In this document: in pieces, positions 8,344 through 19,839 of the stretch
Layout of the letters: each line of letters opens with the position of its first letter
Numbering within the stretch: position 1 is the stretch's first letter
From: Sphingomonas sp. IC-56
GTDB lineage: Bacteria > Pseudomonadota > Alphaproteobacteria > Sphingomonadales > Sphingomonadaceae
NCBI RefSeq assembly: GCF_021043375.1
Contig: NZ_JAJNDV010000013.1
Location: forward strand, 17,540 to 81,539
Length of the DNA stretch: 64,000 nucleotides
Direction of reading: 5' to 3'
Program-made: the position numbers and the translations under genes
Notes under the pieces: generated by a model
The model's input: only the letters and a program-made list of their open reading frames with translations
What the model was told of the DNA's origin: nothing
The model's database searches: none

Positions 8344-9105
8344 ATGCTTCCGCAAATCCTGTTCGGCTACCATTCCACGCAGATGCCGGCGATTGCCCGC
8401 TTCATCGATCATCACCGCTTCCAGGCGAGCTTCGCGCCGTTCGATGCCGTCGACTCTGATCGCTTCGACCTGATCGTCCCGTTGCGGCTCGACCAGATGC
8501 CCTCCGCCCGGGCGGCCGTGGCGCGAAGCTCCGGCAAGCGGCGGGCGGTGCTGCCTTCGGCCGAGATGGTGGCGCTGATCGACGACAAGCTGCGGTTCAA
8601 CCTGTGGCTGGCCGAGCAGGGCTTTGGCGAGTTCGTCCCCGAGCTGCTGCCGGACCCGCCGGCCACCTATCCCTATATCCGCAAGGCCCGCCACGGCACC
8701 TTCGGGCAGGGGATCAAGATCGTCCGCGGACCCGAGGAAGGCGACACGCCCGACCCCGAAACCTTTGTTCAGCGGATTGCGGAAGGGCGGTACGAATATG
8801 TGCTCCACCTGTTGCGGGTGGACGGGCAGGTCCGGTTCCAGCTCTGCTACCGTTACGACATGGTCGAGGGGATGAGCGTGCGTGGGCAGGGCCAGGAGGC
8901 CGCGGCGACCGAGCCGGCGGAACCCGGTCCTGCATTGGAGCCGTGCCTGGCCATCCTCAATGCGCTCGATTTCGAAGGCACCTGCTGCTTCAACTACAAG
9001 ATCGTCGATGGCACGATGCAGCTGATCGAACTCAATCCGCGCTTTGGCGGATCGCTGGTGGGCGAGGTGACCAACTATGTCGCCGCGCATCTCGACGCGC
9101 TGTGA
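8344..9105 (+). CDS. ATP-grasp domain protein
   Basis: A 253-residue protein with features of the ATP-grasp fold. A central lysine region (PYIRKARHGTFGQGIKIV) is followed by a linker acidic segment, a substrate/ATP-binding core (YEYVLHLLRVDGQVRFQLCYRY) and the C-terminal Mg-binding ELNPRFGGSLVGEV, where E and N of IELNPR are the canonical metal ligands. ATP-grasp enzymes ligate a carboxylate to an amine or thiol through an acyl phosphate. A consensus ribosome-binding site AGGAGG sits 7 bases before the ATG. It is a stand-alone short member, with no adjacent amino-group donor enzyme or peptide gene that would name the product. Confidence 0.78.
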   Translation: MLPQILFGYHSTQMPAIARFIDHHRFQASFAPFDAVDSDRFDLIVPLRLDQMPSARAAVARSSGKRRAVLPSAEMVALIDDKLRFNLWLAEQGFGEFVPELLPDPPATYPYIRKARHGTFGQGIKIVRGPEEGDTPDPETFVQRIAEGRYEYVLHLLRVDGQVRFQLCYRYDMVEGMSVRGQGQEAAATEPAEPGPALEPCLAILNALDFEGTCCFNYKIVDGTMQLIELNPRFGGSLVGEVTNYVAAHLDAL

Positions 9106-9127
9106 TCGGGGCGGCGTGACCCCCTAG

Positions 9128-10648
<1,521 letters not shown>

Positions 10649-10651
10649 GCC

Positions 10652-11836
10652 ATGACGCCTGCTGCGCGAAGCCAGGCCGCGATCGATCTGCTCGACCGGA
10701 TCATCGTTGCCGCGCGCGAAGGCGGGGCCGCGGCCGATACGCTGATCGCGCGCTGGTTCGCCGAGCGGCGCTATGCCGGGTCGAAGGACCGGCGGGCGAT
10801 CCGCGGGCTGGTATATGACGCGATCCGGCTGTGCGGCGAGCGCCCGGAGAGTGGGCGGGCGGCGCTGGTAGCACTGGCACGGGCCCGGCCTGAGCTTGGC
10901 GCGACCTTTGACGGATCTTCCTATGGTCCGGCGGTGCTTGGCGAGGAGGAGGTGGCGGCTGCGGCGGGGGTTTTGCCTGGCTGGCTGCGCAAGCGGTTCG
11001 CGGACTCGGGGCTGGGGGATAACGAGCAAGCGGCGCTGCTGGAGCGGGCGCCGCTCGACATTCGGTTGAACCGGTTGAAGCCCGCCTCCGCCGATCTCAC
11101 GACCCAATTTGAAGGAGCAGTGCCGGTCGCCCATGCGCCCGACGCGCTGCGCCTGCCGAGCGACACGCCGCTCGAGCGGCTGCCGGCCTATGCCGAGGGG
11201 CTGTTCGAAATCCAGGACGCCGGAAGCCAGATGGTCACCACCGCTGCAGAGGCGCGCCCGGGCATGAAGGTGGTCGATCTGTGCGCCGGCGGCGGCGGCA
11301 AGACGCTGGCGCTGGCAGCGGCGATGGCGAACCAGGGCAGCATCCTGGCATGCGACGTCGACCGGCCGCGGCTCTCCCGGCTGGCACCGCGCGCAGAGAG
11401 GGCTGGGGTGACCATCGCCGAAACGCGGTTGCTCGATCCCGGCCGCGAGGCCGAGCGGCTGAGCGACTGGCAGGGCGCGGCCGACCTGGTGCTGATCGAT
11501 GCGCCATGCTCAGGCACTGGCACCTGGCGGCGCAATCCCGAAGCACGCTGGCGGCTGACCGACGCGCGGCTCAAGCGGCTGGCCGATACCCAGGCGAGCC
11601 TGCTCGACGTGGCGGTCGACCTGGTCGCGCCAGGTGGCTCGGTGCTCTATATCGTCTGCTCGCTGCTGGACGCCGAAGGGGCAGACCAGATCGCGGGGTT
11701 CCTGCGGCGGCATCCCGGCTGGGCTGCGGAGCCGCCGGTTCTCGGGGTCGGGCGTCCGCGTGGCGATGGCGCACGCCTGACGCCGCTGCGTGATGGCACC
11801 GACGGCTTTTTTGTCGCGAAGCTGGTCCGCGCATGA
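10652..11836 (+). CDS. RsmB/NOP-family 16S rRNA cytosine-C5 methyltransferase
   Basis: A 394-residue SAM-dependent RNA m5C methyltransferase of the RsmB/Fmu family. The N-terminal helical NusB-like part is followed by the catalytic domain: SAM motif VVDLCAGGGGKTLALAAAM (about residues 208-226), DVDRPRLSRL, motif IV DAPCSGTGTWRRNPEARWR and motif VI YIVCSLLDAEG. The PC cysteine releases the product and the VCS cysteine is the attacking nucleophile. It starts 3 bases after guaB, and its stop overlaps the first possible start of the TPR gene. Confidence 0.92.
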   Translation: MTPAARSQAAIDLLDRIIVAAREGGAAADTLIARWFAERRYAGSKDRRAIRGLVYDAIRLCGERPESGRAALVALARARPELGATFDGSSYGPAVLGEEEVAAAAGVLPGWLRKRFADSGLGDNEQAALLERAPLDIRLNRLKPASADLTTQFEGAVPVAHAPDALRLPSDTPLERLPAYAEGLFEIQDAGSQMVTTAAEARPGMKVVDLCAGGGGKTLALAAAMANQGSILACDVDRPRLSRLAPRAERAGVTIAETRLLDPGREAERLSDWQGAADLVLIDAPCSGTGTWRRNPEARWRLTDARLKRLADTQASLLDVAVDLVAPGGSVLYIVCSLLDAEGADQIAGFLRRHPGWAAEPPVLGVGRPRGDGARLTPLRDGTDGFFVAKLVRA

Positions 11837-11868
11837 TAGCCCTAAGCCGTTCAGTTTCGGAGATTTGG

Positions 11869-12375
11869 ATGCGGGTTTCTGTGATTTCGGCTGCGGTTGC
11901 GCTGATGGTCCTCTCGCTGTCCTCTTCGCTGATGGCGCAGCGTCCGGGTGACGAGATCAACCCGCGCTCGATGGCGCTGTTGCAGCAGGGCCGCGCCGCG
12001 CAGGCCGCCGGCAATATCGACGGTGCGCAGGACGCGCTGGAAAGCGCGCTTGCCGTCGATCCGCGCAACCGCGACGCGTTCATCATCCTGGCTGAGATCT
12101 CGCGCGGGCGCGGGCTGCCGGGGAAGGCGATCCGCCTGTATCGCGAGGCGCTGACGCTTCAGGCGAACGATCTTGCCGCGCTGCGTGGGCAGGGCGAGGC
12201 GATGGTCGCAAAAGGCGCGATCGAAAAGGCGAAGGAAAACCTCACCAAGATTCAGGCGATCTGCAAGGGGCAGTGCAACGACGCGAACATGCTCGCCGCC
12301 GCCATCGCCAAGGGCCCGCCGGCAACCACCACCGCGCAGGCCGGTGCCGCGGCACCGGCACCCGCCCAACCTTAA
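11869..12375 (+). CDS. exported TPR-repeat protein
   Basis: A 168-residue exported protein. A Sec signal ([21 protein letters not shown]) is followed by at least two tetratricopeptide-like units ([60 protein letters not shown]) and an Ala/Pro-rich tail. I chose the ATG at 11869, preceded by CGGAG, over the in-frame ATG at 11833 that overlaps the previous stop. The earlier start would add 12 residues in front of the signal. TPR proteins act as protein-binding scaffolds; partners are unknown. Its TAA overlaps the rsmA stop on the other strand (TTAA, convergent). Confidence 0.8.
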   Translation: MRVSVISAAVALMVLSLSSSLMAQRPGDEINPRSMALLQQGRAAQAAGNIDGAQDALESALAVDPRNRDAFIILAEISRGRGLPGKAIRLYREALTLQANDLAALRGQGEAMVAKGAIEKAKENLTKIQAICKGQCNDANMLAAAIAKGPPATTTAQAGAAAPAPAQP

Positions 12376-13190
12376 CTGAGCGCCCGCGCTAGGCCGACAA
12401 ACTCTTCGACGGACAAGGTCTCGGCACGGCGGCTGGAGTCGATGCCGAGCCGGTCCATCGCCTCGATCGCTCCGGCAACGGGCTTGAGGCTCTGGCGCAG
12501 CATCTTGCGGCGTTGGCCGAAGGCTGCGGCGGTGAGCCCTTCCAGAACCTTGAAGCGGACCCCCTCGGGCGCTTCCCCGGGCACGATGTGCACGACAGCC
12601 GACATCACCTTGGGCGGCGGGGTAAAGGCCGAACGGTGCACCGTCATTGCGATGCGCGCGTGTGATCGCCACTGGCTGAGCACCGCCAGCCGGCCATAGG
12701 CGTCGGTGCCCGGCGCCGCGACGATGCGCTCCGCCACTTCCTTCTGGAACATCAGCGTCAGGCTCGCCCACCAGGGCTCCCATTCCGCCGACAGCCAGCC
12801 GACGAGCAGCGCCGTGCCGACATTGTACGGCAGGTTGGCGACGACGTGCGGCTTCTGCTCGAACAGCGACGGCGCATCGACTTCGAGTGCGTCACCTTCG
12901 ATCACGCGAAGCTTGCCGGGAAACGCCTCGCCAAGTTCCCCGAGTGCGGGAATGCAGCGGCGGTCACGCTCGACGGCGATCACGCTGGCACCCTCGCCCA
13001 GCAGCGCGCGCGTGAGCCCGCCAGGACCGGGGCCTACTTCGAACACGTCCGCGCCGGTCAGGTCGCCGGGCACGCGGGCGATCCGGCTGAGCAATTGCGA
13101 GTCGAACAGGAAGTTCTGACCCAGCGCCTTGCTGGCGCTCAGCCCGTGACGTTGGATGACTTCACGAAGCGGGGGGAGGGCCGCGGTCAT
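12372..13190 (-). CDS. rsmA: 16S rRNA (adenine1518/1519-N6)-dimethyltransferase
   Basis: KsgA/RsmA dimethylates two adjacent adenines in helix 45 of 16S rRNA during 30S maturation, using SAM. The 272 residues match the family: [19 protein letters not shown]-terminal motif, SAM-binding [17 protein letters not shown], acidic motif [17 protein letters not shown] and the catalytic NLPYNVGT. The C-terminal domain [13 protein letters not shown] is also present. Its ATG overlaps the pdxA stop by 4 bases (ATGA), as expected for a coupled operon. Confidence 0.97.
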   Translation of the reverse strand: MTAALPPLREVIQRHGLSASKALGQNFLFDSQLLSRIARVPGDLTGADVFEVGPGPGGLTRALLGEGASVIAVERDRRCIPALGELGEAFPGKLRVIEGDALEVDAPSLFEQKPHVVANLPYNVGTALLVGWLSAEWEPWWASLTLMFQKEVAERIVAAPGTDAYGRLAVLSQWRSHARIAMTVHRSAFTPPPKVMSAVVHIVPGEAPEGVRFKVLEGLTAAAFGQRRKMLRQSLKPVAGAIEAMDRLGIDSSRRAETLSVEEFVGLARALS

Positions 13191-14209
13191 GGCAGCCCCA
13201 CCGCTGCGGTCGCCTCACGCCGTTCGGCCGCCATCTGCGCCATGCGAATGGCAGCGATCATCGCGCCTGGATCGGCCTGGTCGGTACCGGCGATGTTGAA
13301 CGCAGTGCCGTGATCCGGCGAGGTGCGGACGATCGGCAAACCCAGGGTAATGTTCACCCCATCGTCGAAGTGCAGCGTCTTGATCGGGATCAGCGCCTGA
13401 TCATGGTACAGGCACAGGGCCGCATCATAGCCGGCGCGGGCGCGGGCATGGAACATGGTGTCGGCGGAAAAGGGGCCGACCGCGTCGATGCCTTCCTCGC
13501 GCAGCTGAGCGATTGCTGGGGCGAGGATGTCGACCTCCTCCCGCCCGATCGCGCCGCTTTCGCCAGCATGCGGGTTGAGGCCGGCAAAGGCCAGCCGCGG
13601 CCGTTCAATGCCGAAGTTCCGCAACAACCCGCGGGCGGTCACCCGTGCCTTCGAAAGGATCAGGTCCTGCGAGACCAGAGCCGGCACCTGGGCAAGTGCC
13701 ACATGCACGGTCATCGGCACGACGCGCAGGGTAGGCCCCGCCAGCATCATGACGGCGTGGTCCGCCGATATGCCGCAGCGTTCGGCAACGAATTCGGTTT
13801 GCCCCGGGTGGGTGAAGCCGACGTCATAGAGTTGCGCCTTGGACACCGGGCCCGTCACAAGCGCGCCTGCGGCCGACGAGCGCGCCAAGCCGACGCCGAT
13901 CTCCAGGGCCTGAAGCGCCACGCGGGCGCTGTCACCGTTCGGCCGGCCGGGTACGACATCCCCGACTTCGCCGACAGGTAGAATGGGCAGCGCGGTTTCG
14001 AATGCCGCAGCGGCTTCGTCAGGCGACCCGATCTTGGCGAGCGGTCCGTCCCAGACGGCGGTGATCGCATGTGGATTGCCGATCACGAAAAAGGGCGCGA
14101 GCGAATGCAGCTCGCGCGCCTTCCACGATTTGGCAATGATCTCCGGTCCGATCCCGGCCGGGTCGCCCATGGAGATGGCGAGCGGCCGGATGGGCGTCCG
14201 CCCGCTCAT
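13187..14209 (-). CDS. pdxA: 4-hydroxythreonine-4-phosphate dehydrogenase
   Basis: PdxA oxidises 4-phosphohydroxy-L-threonine in pyridoxal 5'-phosphate synthesis. The 340 residues include [16 protein letters not shown] at the N-terminus, [36 protein letters not shown] (metal-binding His/Asp residues) and the C-terminal [43 protein letters not shown], all family hallmarks. It sits 4 bases downstream of surA and overlaps rsmA. The surA-pdxA-rsmA order is conserved in many proteobacteria. Confidence 0.98.
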   Translation of the reverse strand: MSGRTPIRPLAISMGDPAGIGPEIIAKSWKARELHSLAPFFVIGNPHAITAVWDGPLAKIGSPDEAAAAFETALPILPVGEVGDVVPGRPNGDSARVALQALEIGVGLARSSAAGALVTGPVSKAQLYDVGFTHPGQTEFVAERCGISADHAVMMLAGPTLRVVPMTVHVALAQVPALVSQDLILSKARVTARGLLRNFGIERPRLAFAGLNPHAGESGAIGREEVDILAPAIAQLREEGIDAVGPFSADTMFHARARAGYDAALCLYHDQALIPIKTLHFDDGVNITLGLPIVRTSPDHGTAFNIAGTDQADPGAMIAAIRMAQMAAERREATAAVGLP

Positions 14210-14213
14210 GCGC

Positions 14214-15590
14214 TCAGCGATATTCTACCAGCGCGTCGCGGCGCAGGTCGCGCAGCATCCGCTGGGCACGAATGTTCACGCGCTGCTCGGCGATCTGGTC
14301 CTGCAACTGCTCGACCGACGGAGCGCCTGGGCTGGCAGGATCGTCACGGCCGCAGATCACCAGCACGCGCACGCCTTCTTCGACCGAACCGAACGGACGG
14401 CTGACCTGGCCGATTTGCAGCGGCAGGATCATGGTCTGAAGCGCGGCAGGCAGGTCGCGGATCACGACGCCGTCGCGGTCGACCATTTCCGCATTCTCGG
14501 CAGCAGCAACCTTGGCCGCGTCGCCGCAGCCCTGCATCTTCTGCGTGGCGCTTGCAAAGGCACTGGCCCGCGCGCTTGCCTGCGCCTGCGTGATGCCCTT
14601 GGGGAAGTTGATCGCCAGCTGGCGGAGGCTGAGCTTGGCGTCCCGCGGATCGGCCATGCCCACCTGGCGCTTTTCAGCCAGGTACAGGATGGAGAAGCCG
14701 GTCGGCAGCTCGATCGGCCCGGCGACCTGACCCGCCTGCATCTCCTGCGCCGCCTTGGCGAGCGGATCCGGCAGCATGGCGGGACGGACCCAGCCAAGAT
14801 CGCCTCCCACCGACTTCGTCGACGCTTCCGAATAGGTGCGGGCGAGATAGTCGAACGGCGCGCCTTCGCGCATCTGCTGGATCATGCGCTGCATGCCGGC
14901 ATGCACTTCCTGAGCGCGGTCCGGCGTGGCGTTCTGATAGATTTCGTAGACGTGGTACTCGTCGCTGCCCTTTTGCTTGGTCCAGCGGTCGATCCAGTCC
15001 TTCACCTCGGCTTCGCTGACGTTCACGTCGACGCGGCGGCGCAGCAGCCGGCTCCAGGCCACTTCGCCTTCGATCTGGCGTCGGATCGAGCGCTCGGACG
15101 ACCCGTTTTCCTTCAGCCAGGCACGGAACTGCTCGGGCGTCTTATCCAGCCGCTTGGCGACGCTGTTGAAGCTGGAATTGATTTCCTTGGGATCGACGGT
15201 GATCTCGTTGGCCTTGGCCTCCTGGATCTGCAGCGTCTCGTCGATGATCTGGCGCAGCACGGTCAGGCGCAGCTGCTCAAGCTCCTGCGCCTTCAGCGTC
15301 AGCTTGTTGAGGCCCACGATCAGGGCGACGCGCTGATCCACATCGGTGCCGGTGATAACCACGTCGTTGACGATCGCAGTCGGCTTGCGGACGTTGGGAT
15401 CCGCCTTTCCGAAGATCTGCAGATTTGCCGGCAGGTTCAGGCCGGTATCCGGTACGCCCTGCTGATCAGGGACCGTCTGTGCCAGCGCCACCGACGCAAG
15501 CCCTGCAACTCCGAGCGCCAAAACCGTCTTGCGACCCAAACGGATCGCTTTCGCAACACCAGTGTTCACGTGAGCCTGAACCCTCATCAT
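14214..15590 (-). CDS. surA: periplasmic chaperone/peptidyl-prolyl isomerase SurA
   Basis: SurA escorts outer-membrane proteins to the BAM complex. The 458 residues comprise a signal region (GRKTVLALGVAGLASVALA), the SurA N-terminal domain (IVNDVVITGTDVDQRVALIVGLNKL... LRQIIDETLQIQEAKANEI) and parvulin-type PPIase modules, with the first around YHVYEIYQNATPD to YSEASTKSVGGDLGWV and the second degenerate (QVSRPFGSVEEGVRVLVICG). Two consecutive ATGs at 15590/15587 are possible starts. The gene follows lptD by 84 bases in the same direction; both serve outer-membrane biogenesis. Confidence 0.93.
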   Translation of the reverse strand: MMRVQAHVNTGVAKAIRLGRKTVLALGVAGLASVALAQTVPDQQGVPDTGLNLPANLQIFGKADPNVRKPTAIVNDVVITGTDVDQRVALIVGLNKLTLKAQELEQLRLTVLRQIIDETLQIQEAKANEITVDPKEINSSFNSVAKRLDKTPEQFRAWLKENGSSERSIRRQIEGEVAWSRLLRRRVDVNVSEAEVKDWIDRWTKQKGSDEYHVYEIYQNATPDRAQEVHAGMQRMIQQMREGAPFDYLARTYSEASTKSVGGDLGWVRPAMLPDPLAKAAQEMQAGQVAGPIELPTGFSILYLAEKRQVGMADPRDAKLSLRQLAINFPKGITQAQASARASAFASATQKMQGCGDAAKVAAAENAEMVDRDGVVIRDLPAALQTMILPLQIGQVSRPFGSVEEGVRVLVICGRDDPASPGAPSVEQLQDQIAEQRVNIRAQRMLRDLRRDALVEYR

Positions 15591-15674
15591 ACGGATAGGT
15601 GGCGCTTACTCGCCAATTGTGCCTGAACCAAGGCTTAGCGGATTGCGGCTAGGCCGCCGATCCGAGCCTTTAGC

Positions 15675-18047
15675 TTAGCGCCCGAGATTCTTGAATGCCA
15701 GCGCCAACAGGAAGGTATTGCCTCGCCGCGCGTCGCCGGTGGTCTGATAGTCGCGGCGCCAGGTGAGCCCCAGCCGCAGACAATCGTCCTCGTACGCGAA
15801 GCCAAGTCGATGGCGGACGGGATCATAACCGTCCGATTGCGACAGCACGTCTTCGTGACGATCGGTCAGGTCGATCAGGATCGATCCGGAAGCCGACCAG
15901 AAGCGGGCGAGCTGAACGCGCGCACCAAGCCGGGCTTCCTCACGGTCCTGAAGGTCCTCCAGCGTCGAGCCGATGTCGCGGTTCAGACGGAGATAGCCAA
16001 CCTGTACATAGGTGCTGCGCGATCCGACCGTCGCATCGAGTTCGTTGCGGCGAACGGTCAAATTGTCCTTGTCCAGGCGGTACCGGTGCGTGAGGCTGAC
16101 AAAGTCGCGGAAACGCACCACCGTGCGGCCGACGATGTCGGATGTCCGATCGCTCAGACCAGTGCCGTTGGGGAAGATGCTGTCTTGCGCGGTGAGGCGG
16201 TAGCTTTGTCCGATATTGGCGTCGATGCTGATGCCGGGCAGGTAGAGCGCGTAGTCCAGGCCTATCGTCACGCGGCTGGAGTCGTCGAAGCGATCATAGC
16301 CGGAGAAGCGGTTGAGCGCGAAAAGGTTGGAATCCTCTAGATCCACGGCGCGCGCGTCTTCGTTGGGCACGTCCATGTTGTTGGTCCGCGGCGACGCGAC
16401 GATCTGGACCCGCGGGGTGATCCGCTGCGTCCCGCCGAACGCTTCTCCGATCAGCGGCCATTTCACGTCCAGCGCCAGGGCGCCGATGCCGCGAAACTGG
16501 AACCCCTCCAGCCCGCGATAGCTTTCCACCGTCTCCAGCGTGTCGTGCGTGTTGTAAGCGTCCGCACGGCCATAGGCGGTGAGGGTCACTTCCTGCCCCC
16601 AGGGCGTCAGCCGGCGAACGTCCCACTGCGCACTGGCAAAGGCGCGCTGCGAGTCCTGGCCGTCGGTGCGGGCGATGGCGAGGGTATTGACCTGGAATTG
16701 TAGCCGGCCGCCCAAGATGCCGTCGTCCAGGCGGCGGCGATAATCGAGTTCGGGAAGCGCGATCGGCTGTGCACCCTGCTGCTCGCCGACCCGTAGCGTC
16801 TGCACTGCCCAGGCATTGATCGAGAAGTAGGAGTCCTCATCGATGCGCTCCACTCGCACATTGTTGCGCAATCGATCGTCGCGCGAAATGTCGTAGCGGC
16901 GCAGGAAGGTGCGGTCGGTGGTGGCGCGGATGGAGGCGCTGGCGCTCCAGTTCGGGTTGAGCTGGAAGCGGCCGACGGCGTCGAGATAGCCGCGGAAATC
17001 GTTGCGGGACGTTTCCTCGGTGACCGGCACGGTAAGATCGTCCGCGCGGCGGCTATACGTCCCGTACCCGGTGATGCGGTACGAGCCGATGTCGTTCAAT
17101 GCGCGATATTCGCCCTGGAGCATCGGCAGCGCGCCGGTGAAGACGCGCGGCGTGAGCGTCAGGTCGCGATTGGGCGCGAGGCTGAAATAATAAGGCAGGG
17201 CGACCTGGAAGCCGTTGGTCCGGCTGATGCGGATGTCGGGCGCCAGGAATCCGTCATCGCTGCTTCCGCCAACCGGGTGCGAGAAGGAGGGCAGCGGGAG
17301 CGATACCAGGCCGAAGATGGAGACGCGAGCGCCTGTGTAGCGGATGCGGCCGATCGCGGGATTATAGACGACGCGGGCCGCGGTTATCTTCCACGAAGGC
17401 TCCTTGGGGCAGCCTTCGCTGTTGGTGACTGCGCAGGGGGTGTACGCTGCGTTCTCCACCGTGATGATGCCATTGTCGCGGCGCCCGCGCTCCGCGGCGA
17501 CACGGCCGCCGGCATCCAGCACCACCAGCATGTTTTCGACCACGCCGTCCTTCAGCGTGTCGGTAAGCTCGATACGGTCGCCATAGGCTGCGTCACCCTC
17601 GGGATTGAGGATGACGACATTGCCCTCTGCGGTGACCTGCCCGGTCTTGCGGTTCCACACCACCGTATCCGCGCGCAAACGGTCGCTGCGGCGGTACAGG
17701 CGTACCTCGCCGCTCGCGGTGACCACATCCTCTTCATAGGCATAGTCGATGCGGTCGGCGGTGAACTGTACTTCGTCGGGATCCTCGGATGCCATGGGCG
17801 AGGGGGGCAGCGACGTGCTGGCAGGTGTCTGGAACGATGGCGAGCCGCTATCTGTACCCGCTGTGCTCGACGAACTCGGCGCGTCGGGCGAGGGTTGCGG
17901 CAGGTCCGGCTGCTGTGCTGGCGACTCCTGCACGTCCACCGTCTCTTGCGCACGGGCTTCCGCCGCCAAGCACATCCCGAGGGCGCCCGACAGCAACAAG
18001 GCCTTGCGCGTCACGTTGATTCCCACCTTTTTCTTCACTCCCGGCAC
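15675..18047 (-). CDS. lptD: LPS-assembly protein LptD
   Basis: The outer-membrane translocon that places lipopolysaccharide in the outer leaflet. The protein of up to 790 residues has a signal peptide (TRKALLLSGALGMCLAAEARA), a low-complexity Pro/Ser linker, the OstA/LptA-like beta-jellyroll domain (VQFTADRIDYAYEEDVVTASGEVRLYRRSDRLRADTVVWNRKTG...) and a long barrel with the LptD domain opening LPSFSHPVGGSSDDGFLAPDI. There is no ATG start. GTG codons at 18047, 18038, 18026 and 18014 are possible; 18014 has AAGGTGGGA upstream and gives a normal-length signal peptide, while 18047 is the longest frame. It heads the lptD-surA-pdxA-rsmA operon. Confidence 0.95.
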   Translation of the reverse strand: MPGVKKKVGINVTRKALLLSGALGMCLAAEARAQETVDVQESPAQQPDLPQPSPDAPSSSSTAGTDSGSPSFQTPASTSLPPSPMASEDPDEVQFTADRIDYAYEEDVVTASGEVRLYRRSDRLRADTVVWNRKTGQVTAEGNVVILNPEGDAAYGDRIELTDTLKDGVVENMLVVLDAGGRVAAERGRRDNGIITVENAAYTPCAVTNSEGCPKEPSWKITAARVVYNPAIGRIRYTGARVSIFGLVSLPLPSFSHPVGGSSDDGFLAPDIRISRTNGFQVALPYYFSLAPNRDLTLTPRVFTGALPMLQGEYRALNDIGSYRITGYGTYSRRADDLTVPVTEETSRNDFRGYLDAVGRFQLNPNWSASASIRATTDRTFLRRYDISRDDRLRNNVRVERIDEDSYFSINAWAVQTLRVGEQQGAQPIALPELDYRRRLDDGILGGRLQFQVNTLAIARTDGQDSQRAFASAQWDVRRLTPWGQEVTLTAYGRADAYNTHDTLETVESYRGLEGFQFRGIGALALDVKWPLIGEAFGGTQRITPRVQIVASPRTNNMDVPNEDARAVDLEDSNLFALNRFSGYDRFDDSSRVTIGLDYALYLPGISIDANIGQSYRLTAQDSIFPNGTGLSDRTSDIVGRTVVRFRDFVSLTHRYRLDKDNLTVRRNELDATVGSRSTYVQVGYLRLNRDIGSTLEDLQDREEARLGARVQLARFWSASGSILIDLTDRHEDVLSQSDGYDPVRHRLGFAYEDDCLRLGLTWRRDYQTTGDARRGNTFLLALAFKNLGR

Positions 18048-18134
18048 GCGGCGCCCTTTGCCCTATCGCAGCGTTTCCTACACCGCAACGCCGTGCGCGT
18101 TGGCCGTGGCGCCTGCGCGCGCTAAAGATGCGCG

Positions 18135-18575
18135 ATGCAGGTCGACTTCTATCATCTGAGCAGCACGCCGCTGGAACGTGCATTGCCACGTATAGCAGAA
18201 CGTATCCTTGCCGGAGGCGAGCGCCTGCTGGTCGTCGCGTCGGACGCCGACGCGCGTGCACGACTGGACCAGCTGCTATGGAGCTATGCGCCCGACAGCT
18301 TCCTGCCCCATGGGCTCGCGGGCAGCGAGGATGATGCACGCCAGCCCGTGCTGATCGGGGAAACCGCTGAAGCAGCCAATGGCGCGCGGCACATTGCGCT
18401 GGCTGATGGCGTGTGGCGGGATGAGGCGCTGGCTTTCACTCGCGTCTTCCACTTTTTCACCGAAGAGCGGATCCGGGAGGCGCGGCTTGCCTGGAAGAAC
18501 CTGGCGGGGAAGGATGGCGTCGAGCGCCGTTATTGGAAACAGGACGAAGCGGGTCGTTGGGCGCAGGCTGCCTGA
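18135..18575 (+). CDS. holC: DNA polymerase III chi subunit
   Basis: Chi links the clamp loader to SSB at the replication fork. The 146 residues begin with the typical MQVDFYHLSSTPLERALPRIAERILAGG and include RLLVVASDADARARLDQLLWSY, DSFLPHG and FFTEERIREARLAWKNL. The last is the family's usual C-terminal block. It is divergent from lptD, with about 90-120 bases between the starts depending on which lptD GTG is used. The PilZ gene converges 3 bases after its stop. Confidence 0.93.
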   Translation: MQVDFYHLSSTPLERALPRIAERILAGGERLLVVASDADARARLDQLLWSYAPDSFLPHGLAGSEDDARQPVLIGETAEAANGARHIALADGVWRDEALAFTRVFHFFTEERIREARLAWKNLAGKDGVERRYWKQDEAGRWAQAA

Positions 18576-18578
18576 TAC

Positions 18579-18911
18579 TCAGTGCGGCCGATTGAGCGCC
18601 ACGATCCGCTCAAGGACCAGCGGATGCAGCGGGGTCGCGAATCGCAGGCCAAGTCCACCATGGCGGCTCCACCGAACCTGTGCGCCGATGGGCGACAGGG
18701 TGGGAATGGTGAGCACGATATGCGTACCCACCGGTACGTCCAGCGAACATGCCACCCGGCAGCCCAGGTTCGAGATGTCCAGCAGCTCGACCTTGCGCTT
18801 GCCCAGCATGGAACTGCCAAGCACGCTTTCGATGCAGACATCCGCTCGCATCTCGCGGCGAAGGTCGGCATGACTCGGCGGGATTTCAGTGGCCGGGCTT
18901 TGATAGGTCAT
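18579..18911 (-). CDS. PilZ-domain protein
   Basis: A 110-residue single-domain PilZ-like protein. It shows RREMRADVCIESVLG in place of the RxxxR c-di-GMP-binding motif, DISNLGCRVACSLDVPVG matching the second motif (D/NxSxxG), and a following beta-barrel with VRWSRHGGLGLRFATPLHP. Both motif parts are recognisable, so c-di-GMP binding is plausible. It acts alone with no attached output domain, and no neighbouring gene points to the controlled process. It converges with holC. Confidence 0.82.
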   Translation of the reverse strand: MTYQSPATEIPPSHADLRREMRADVCIESVLGSSMLGKRKVELLDISNLGCRVACSLDVPVGTHIVLTIPTLSPIGAQVRWSRHGGLGLRFATPLHPLVLERIVALNRPH

Positions 18912-19104
18912 TTCCGTTTCCTTCCGTCTTGGAGCAAGTGCCCCAGCACGGTTTTTGGCAGATCAGAGCTGCCGCGATGGTCATGGATAAAGCAGACCTG
19001 ATACCAATGCGTTAAGGCGATCCGCGCCCCTTAGGGCTCAGAGATCGTCGCTAGTGACCAAGTGCAGCGTTGACCGGCCAGCGCCGGGTTTTTAGGGCAG
19101 GGAC

Positions 19105-19839
19105 ATGCTTCAGACACCAACGACTGCGACGGCGCCAACGATCGTCCTGGTCGAGGACGATCCGCCACTTCGCACCCTGACCTCCCGCGCGCTGCAGGAA
19201 CATGGCTACAAGGTTCGGCCCGCCGCGACCGGCGCAGAGATGTGGGTCGCGCTGGATGCGGGTCCCGCGGACCTCGTCATCCTGGACGTGATGCTGCCCG
19301 GCACCAGCGGCATCGACCTGTGCCGCATGCTGCGTGAGAAGAGCCAAGTCCCCGTCATCTTCATCTCCGCCAAGGGGAGCGAGACCGATCGGGTGGTCGG
19401 GCTTGAACTCGGCGCCGACGACTATCTCGCCAAGCCGTTCGGCACGCGGGAACTGATTGCCCGGGTCCGCGCGGTCCTCCGCCGGGGGAGCGGACGGCCG
19501 GACGGCGATGCGCAGGCAAGCCAGGGCATTTTGCGGTTCGATGGCTGGACGATCAATCTGCCGCGGCGCGAGTTGATCTCGCCCACCGGGGCCGTGGTCG
19601 ACCTGACGGGTGCGGAGTTCGACCTGCTCGTCAGCCTGTGCGACCATGCCGGACGGGTCATCGCGCGCGAACGGCTGATCGAGCTGTCGCGCACCCGGTT
19701 GGGGGACAGTTCGGACCGAAGCGTCGATGTGCTGGTCAGCCGGCTGCGGCGCAAGCTGTCGACCACGGGGGCGAAGGCGCCGATCATCACCGTGCGCGGT
19801 GTAGGCTATATGCTGAACGCACCCGTGTCGCGCAATTGA
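19105..19839 (+). CDS. OmpR-family response regulator
   Basis: A 244-residue two-component regulator. The receiver domain (residues ~10-125) has the acidic pocket LVEDD, phosphorylation site Asp61 in DLVILDVMLPGTSG, FISAKG and the LAKPFG lysine. The C-terminal winged helix (residues ~140-240) has DLTGAEFDLLVSLCDHAGRVIARERLIELSR and ends in the wing VRGVGYML. Its stop codon overlaps the likely TTG start of the kinase gene (TTGA), giving a coupled pair. The start could be slightly upstream, but the ATG at 19105 is at a reasonable distance from the domain. Confidence 0.95.
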   Translation: MLQTPTTATAPTIVLVEDDPPLRTLTSRALQEHGYKVRPAATGAEMWVALDAGPADLVILDVMLPGTSGIDLCRMLREKSQVPVIFISAKGSETDRVVGLELGADDYLAKPFGTRELIARVRAVLRRGSGRPDGDAQASQGILRFDGWTINLPRRELISPTGAVVDLTGAEFDLLVSLCDHAGRVIARERLIELSRTRLGDSSDRSVDVLVSRLRRKLSTTGAKAPIITVRGVGYMLNAPVSRN

